The notes under the pieces are model-generated. The model did not search any database. It had not been told where the DNA came from and was given only the letters and a program-made list of their open reading frames with translations. Shown piece by piece: positions 46,901 through 64,000 of a stretch of DNA of 64,000 bases; the first letter of the stretch is position 1; every line of letters begins with the position of its first letter. The translations under genes were made by a program, and so were the position numbers. The DNA is from Eutrigla gurnardus (Eukaryota; Chordata; Actinopteri; Perciformes; Triglidae): contig OY741266.1 in the NCBI GenBank assembly GCA_963514095.1, positions 12,555,297-12,619,296 on the forward strand. Reading direction: 5' to 3'.

Positions 46901-47940
46901 CGCTCGAAGCCGGAGACGTGAGATAGTATAGGGGCTGCTTCTTCAGCAGCCACAGACAGCTCCAAGAGAGAGTCCATTGCATTTTCAACTGGAACGCAAA
47001 CAGAGAAAGCAAAAAGAGAAAAGAGTGGGTCAAAGTCACGATTCAACATAACGCACTTTATAGACATTTGTACTGATGAATGCATTCAAAATGAAAAGAG
47101 AGAACAAGCAACAATGAACCCAGATTCACACATACCATTACAGTGACATGAATAACAACAGCACAGTAGGTGGTGAGGACCTGCACCCTCTGGGTAAGAG
47201 CTGTTACACAACCACCCAACGACTAATTTTACTACCATTTAAGCGTCACAGTGGATATGGTAACAATGTGCCTGAAACAGCCTTCCCAAACTTGCATCAG
47301 CAACGTGGACAGTTTAAACAAGTGTCTGCTTTGTACAGACACTGGTGGCTTTTGTTTGGTCTGTTTCTGCCTCGAGACTCACTTTGTGATGCTCACTGCT
47401 ACCAATAGCTTGACACATAACGTGACAGAATACGTGTGTATGGTACAGGACGCAGGGGCTCACGTCAACAGGTGCAGGTTGAGGGCGCTGATAACACACC
47501 CTCGACCCCCGCGGATCCCACCATACAGCAGGGTCGTCTGTACGGTGAAATGCTGTCAGAAGTACGCAGCTAACGAGCTAACAAGTGGTTGGACGAATTA
47601 CACTTAATAGCATTCCTGTGAGTCTGACACGCACGCACACACACGCACACAGCAAGTCAGACAACCGTCTTCCGTGTTTCGTCCTACCTTTAAAATCAGA
47701 CTCGGACAGCACGATGTATATCACTTCGGGGTCCAGGTGTGAGAACACCTCCTCCATGCGTTTGATGATGTTCTCTTTGTCGGAGCTGGACAACGCGCCG
47801 CTGGAGGGAAATTCGTTGGCCATGGCCCCGTCAAATCCCTGAGGTAGTCGGTTGCCCGTGTTGTGGCCGAGGCTCCCCCCCTCTAGCGGCCCACCGGGGA
47901 CTCTGGCCGGGCTCTGGCCGTTCTTCTTTCTCCGAGGCAT
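33458..47940 (-). CDS. n4bp2: NEDD4-binding protein 2 (CUE, P-loop kinase, Smr)
   Basis: Sixteen coding exons join in frame to 1815 aa (human about 1770). Exons in order: 47688-47940, 45995-46988, 44476-44600, 44230-44318, 43730-43806, 43428-43571, 40430-43071, 39486-39571, 39017-39062, 38286-38509, 38070-38194, 37264-37390, 34782-34958, 34416-34584, 33585-33708, 33458-33503. N4BP2 binds NEDD4 and BCL3 and is reported to have polynucleotide kinase and nicking-endonuclease activity. Visible domains: CUE (residues about 55-97), Walker A GAPGSGKST (405-413) opening the kinase domain, DUF1771 (about 1659-1721) and C-terminal Smr (about 1734-1812). The middle, about residues 561-1441, is one huge acidic, low-complexity exon. 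Human N4BP2 likewise lies between PDS5A and RHOH. Confidence 0.95.
34140..34235 (+). repeat. Dispersed teleost repeat fragment
   Basis: ATTTTATTCATATAGCCCCA, AATCACAAATTTGCCTCA and CAGGGCTTTTCAATCTGTA match a 3'-end sequence that recurs throughout fish genomes. It lies in n4bp2 intron 14. The family is not assigned. Confidence 0.5.
35026..37115. repeat. ~2.1-kb SINE-derived minisatellite in n4bp2 intron 12
   Basis: About fifty tandem copies of a 32-41-base unit whose constant part reads ATGTAGAGACAGACAGGTAA then CCAGTCTATCA. Short variable linkers (CAGGGCTGGC, CAGGACCAAC, CAGGGAGAC, or just A) join the copies, and their mix changes along the array. From 36760 a three-unit higher-order repeat appears: the diagnostic CCGACATG plus GGAAACC unit recurs at 36760, 36881 and 37002, exactly 121 bases apart. 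Neither edge carries a complete SINE. Open frames across it are repeats of VCLYMSPCDRLV and are not genes. Confidence 0.95.
39205..39420 (-). mobile_element. tRNA-derived SINE, minus orientation
   Basis: On the minus strand it has a tRNA-like B box, GGTTCGATCCC, after CAGTAATCGGGAGGTAGCT, and a partly eroded A box. Downstream sequence (CATCGGTGTGTGAGTGTGAA, GTAAAGAGC-type end) matches the fragment at 12225-12430. It lies in n4bp2 intron 8. Confidence 0.7.
40430..43071 (-). other. n4bp2: Giant central exon 7 of n4bp2
   Basis: One exon of 2642 bases encodes about 880 residues, nearly half the protein. It is rich in Glu, Ser, Asp and Gly. Its last part contains a stretch like a UBA/CUE-type helix bundle (LYDKCHQDLEWTTNLLLD) and a charged coil (EEIASMDEVHRLLQAELEEM). 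Large low-complexity central exons also occur in mammalian N4BP2. The reading frame stays fully open, which supports the gene being functional. Confidence 0.85.
43428..46988 (-). other. n4bp2: n4bp2 P-loop kinase-domain exons
   Basis: Exons 2-6 encode the polynucleotide-kinase-like domain. Walker A (GAPGSGKSTLAK) ends exon 2 and is split across the intron. Then follow STDNYF, the Walker-B-like NPIIIDNTN, WEMKPYV, and FREPDTWWKHKPREL. All are characteristic of the N4BP2 family, and none is disrupted. Confidence 0.9.
44601..45994. repeat. n4bp2 intron 2 with internal direct repeat
   Basis: Two related segments, 44872-44955 and 45309-45412, each run from ATAGATCTA through TTTCCAGC, AAATCTGAG and GAGTTGGC to TGGAATGAC. 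The sequence between them (44956-45308) looks like part of the same unclassified repeat. The rest of the intron is AT-rich with no gene. Confidence 0.6.
47688..47940 (-). other. n4bp2: n4bp2 first coding exon (start and CUE domain)
   Basis: The start codon is at 47940 (MPRRKKNGQSPARV). The exon covers residues 1-84 and most of the CUE ubiquitin-binding domain (DKENIIKRMEEVFSHLDPEV), which finishes in exon 2 with VENAMDSLLELS. Human N4BP2 has the same VENAMD junction. Confidence 0.9.
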
Positions 47941-48553
47941 TCCGTGGTCGCGCTGTAGCCGCCGGTTGCTCTCATTAGCGGCTACAGGGAGCTAACTGAG
48001 CTACAACCAAAAAAAAACAGGTGGCCCGGAGCTTAAAACATGTTTCTGTTGCGTTGGGTAGAGCAACCAAAGTGCAACAACTCACGTTTGTAATATGTCA
48101 CAGCACCCCAGGTGGTGGAAATACATCAGAAAGCGTGAATCCTGCCAAATCCGCCAGAACGATTAATACCGGAAATCAAGACTGTTTGTTTGTGTGTGGC
48201 TTCAAAATAAGAGGTTTCTCTGGCACAGGAGATTTGAGTATCATTAGTAGTCATGCAGCCCTGACATTGTAAAAATGTCATGATATTATACTAGATTATT
48301 ATTGGTGATATATTATAACATGTCAGTATCATTTTAACTAATTAAATGTACTTTGTATACTGCAACACACTTTAAGTAAAGGGGTAGAACCATATCAGTA
48401 TTTACTTCTTCCTAGTTATTTTCCAGCCATATAATATTTATTTAGTTAGTTAGTTAGTTTGTCAGTTAGTTTATTTAGAATTTTCTGTATATGTTTAATG
48501 GCCATTTTATCTATTATTCTTGTTTTGTTTTATTATTATTTATTTTATTATTA

Positions 48554-48603
48554 CTTTCAGCGTCGTCAGGTTCCTGGTTCCTGGAACCTGACGACGCTGA
48601 AAG
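48554..48603. repeat. Perfect 21-bp inverted repeat (hairpin)
   Basis: Arms 48554-48574 and 48583-48603 are exact reverse complements (one begins CTTTCAGCGTCGTC), with an 8-base spacer. It could form a very stable hairpin or mark two abutting, inverted copies of the motif next to it. Confidence 0.9.
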
Positions 48604-48618
48604 CGAAACGCGTTGTTC
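48584..48618 (+). ncRNA. Hammerhead-ribozyme-like core (retroelement-type)
   Basis: The order matches a type I hammerhead with a very short helix III: GAAC (48584-48587), core CTGACGA (48588-48594, fitting CUGANGA), a stem-loop CGCTGAAAGC, core GAA (48605-48607), ACGCGT (mini helix III), T, and GTTC (48615-48618), which pairs exactly with the initial GAAC. Helix II is imperfect: it forms only two pairs if one C bulges. Penelope-like retroelements carry such motifs, and an AATAAAAG follows. Activity is unproven. Confidence 0.4.
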
Positions 48619-50379
48619 ATAATAAAAGTACATCAGCAGAGTCTTATCAGTGTGCGGTGGCCGTCTTTTTCTATTGATTTTACGCACTCCTGCTACCTAC
48701 CTGCACCTGAGGAACTGTGGCTGTGCAGGGAGATTTGCTTTTCTTCGGGTTGTGAGATATTTTCCCCTTTACAGGGCAGGCATATCCTATTATCATTAAT
48801 GCACATAACCAACACGTAACCAACATTATGTCATGTAAGATGTTACTGAAATTATAAAATAGTAGAAAGGCAGGATTCTTGCAAAAAAAAAAAAGCAGCT
48901 TATTTAAAAGCAAGCAGATGGCCTGGAGCATTTATCAAAGGTGTAGTTGAACCAGTTAATCAATTGTTAACTACCAGCTCACCACCAGTTGTCACTAATC
49001 CCACAAGTCATTATATAGAGACGTGTTGAATTTGTTACAACCACAAATAATTACTAGTATACTAGTACTTCAGGTAGTGTTAATACTACTAGTAGTAGGC
49101 CTAATATTGGTAGTAATAACAATGATAAGAAGAAAGCACAATACCAGTAAACGTATTGGTGGCAGAAATACGTGTTGACAGACTACCAAGGAGAAGACGC
49201 TGGAGGACGACGTGTTTATTGCAAGCTGTTTGTGTGTGACTCCCGCCATGTATTTTGTGCTGTAGTACTCATGTGAGACCGAGGGGGGCGCTCTGCACCC
49301 AGCCTTCACACAGACCGTACTGACTGAACTGAACGGACAGAGAGCTTTGTGCCGAAAACTAAACCCAACCTGTGTCAGACTAATGAATTAAAACGGCCCA
49401 CTTGAGAGGTAAATATAAACGAGGAGACGCGTGGCAAATATCCTGCTGTTTTAGTCGTACTTGTATATTTGTACATAGATTAATTTAGCAGTTGTTAGGG
49501 TGTTAAAATCATGTATGGGGGCAAGTTGGTGGTGAGAGAGGAGGGCTCAGGGCGACGGTAGCAGCCCTTCTTCGCCTGTAAACTAGCGGCAGTACGGAGC
49601 GATGCATCGAAGTTGAAAAAAGACAGAAACAAGTAAATAAGCTTGATTTTTAAACTTCACAAAGTAGTTGCACTTGTTGTAAACCGGTGGGACTGACCAC
49701 GAGCATGGCTGTTTTAGGCAGAGATGATATGATACTTCACTTCCTCTGTGATTGTCTGTAGCTGGAGATGTGATGGGTACCTCAGTAGTTTGCGGCCTGT
49801 ACGCTAGCAAAGTAGGCTAACCAGTTAGCTAGTACGGCTAACGTGTATTAGCCGCTCGCTGCTAGCATTACTTCCTTCCCGCAAAATGCTAGCCGCTTGC
49901 CAGTGATGTTTGCAGTGCAAGTAGCTAGCTAGCTAATTTGATAACCTGTATGACAGTAGACATTCACCGGCTGGTCTCGTGTCGTTTCAGAAGTGGCTTT
50001 CTTACAGCTTAGCGGTTCAAATCGTTGTGAGGTTGCCGGAATAACAGTTGAACTTGTTTCTCTAGCGATACCATGTTTGATGAGAAATGTACGGAAAATA
50101 TGGAGCTGATGTTTAGCTGGGGTGTTTTAGCACGCAAGCTAACAATATGCACAATGCTGGTTTAATGTTGGCTTTCTTTCCGAAAAGTTTTCTGGTTTAG
50201 AAAATCGTTAAATATACAGGTATGGTGTTGTCAATTTAAGGGGGGAAATGTATGATTGGCAAATGAGAATGGTGGTTAAAACGAGGTTTAGATAAGTGCG
50301 GTAGCATGGTTGTGTTGAACTTTTGTTTTCTGACCCATAGAGGCCAGTAGAAGACCGTGTGGACCAGACACCAACAAGC

Positions 50380-63664
<13,285 letters not shown>

Positions 63665-64000
63665 GTGAGAGGAACAATTACCCATTCAGCATACACTCAC
63701 AGACAGACAGGCGGAAAGGCTGCCATTGCCATTCACTCTCTATCTTTTTTTTTTTTTTTTTTTTAAGAGCTCAGTGCTTTGATTTAGTTTCTGAGCCCAT
63801 AGATGTACTGTAGCAGTCATGAATCACTCAAGGTCGCTTTAAATCCCCTGTTTTTTTGTTCATTGTTATGTTTAAGAGAAAGCAGGATAATTTGGTAGTC
63901 ACTGAAATGGTAAATTGTTTCCCCTTGTTTTCAAGGTGATGTCACTTAAAAGTGACATAACTTTATATTGTTCTAGCAGAAAATGTCTTCCACATGTACA
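63665..64000. other. pds5a: Right-edge pds5a intron
   Basis: Intronic sequence after coding exon 15 (donor GTGAGA at 63665). It contains an 18-base T run at about 63747-63764. No further exon is recognisable before the window ends. Confidence 0.7.

Larger units (their letters stand above)
47941..50340. promoter_or_regulatory. Divergent n4bp2/pds5a intergenic and 5' region
   Basis: The two genes are transcribed away from each other. The gap between start codons is about 2.4 kb. A likely non-coding first exon of pds5a ends with the donor GAGAG/GTAAAT at 49408, and a second exon is entered at an acceptor ending CATAG at 50340. No TATA box is convincing. The hammerhead-like motif at 48584-48618 is also here. 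Confidence 0.45.

Overview
The window is vertebrate nuclear DNA, most likely from a ray-finned (teleost) fish. The genes are intron-rich with GT-AG junctions. CA/GT microsatellites are common, and the dispersed repeats (Tc1-like and hAT-type DNA transposons, tRNA-headed SINEs) are typical of fish. I found no bacterial or viral genes, rRNA, CRISPR array or free-standing tRNA gene.

Layout, left to right. (1) 1-8.4 kb is an accessory, repeat-dominated zone. It holds a ~4.9 kb nested transposon block (about 1.59-6.50 kb) containing a BED-finger hAT derivative (3389-4396) and a tandem ~587-bp duplication, followed by an apparently intact Tc1/mariner element (6785-8411). (2) 9.4-11.8 kb, minus strand: a two-exon GIMAP/AIG1-family GTPase with a long coiled coil. 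(3) 14.3-22.8 kb, minus: a complete seven-exon nicotinic acetylcholine receptor subunit of the alpha9/alpha10 class (chrna9) with a His-rich cytoplasmic loop. (4) 28.8-29.4 kb, minus: single-exon rhoh, an atypical Rho GTPase. (5) 33.5-47.9 kb, minus: a complete 16-coding-exon n4bp2 (CUE, P-loop kinase and Smr domains), which carries a ~2.1 kb minisatellite in one intron. (6) 50.4 kb to the right edge, plus: the first 15 coding exons of pds5a; the gene runs off the window.

The order and relative orientation pds5a (divergent), n4bp2, rhoh, chrna9 match human 4p14, which supports the gene names. Human RBM47 follows CHRNA9, whereas here the next gene is a GIMAP and then transposons. The genes do not form one pathway: pds5a acts in cohesin control, n4bp2 is a putative nucleic-acid kinase/nuclease, rhoh and gimap are expected in lymphoid cells, and chrna9 is a ligand-gated channel subunit. 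Splicing was worked out by hand from reading-frame continuity and splice signals. All four complete genes close in frame (545, 551, 195 and 1815 aa).

The most unusual features are: two intronic minisatellites that both appear to have grown from the tail of the same SINE family; a hammerhead-ribozyme-like core beside a perfect 21-bp inverted repeat between n4bp2 and pds5a; a 52-residue His-rich insertion in chrna9; a C-terminal CaaX-like motif on the GIMAP; and the nested transposon block on the left.
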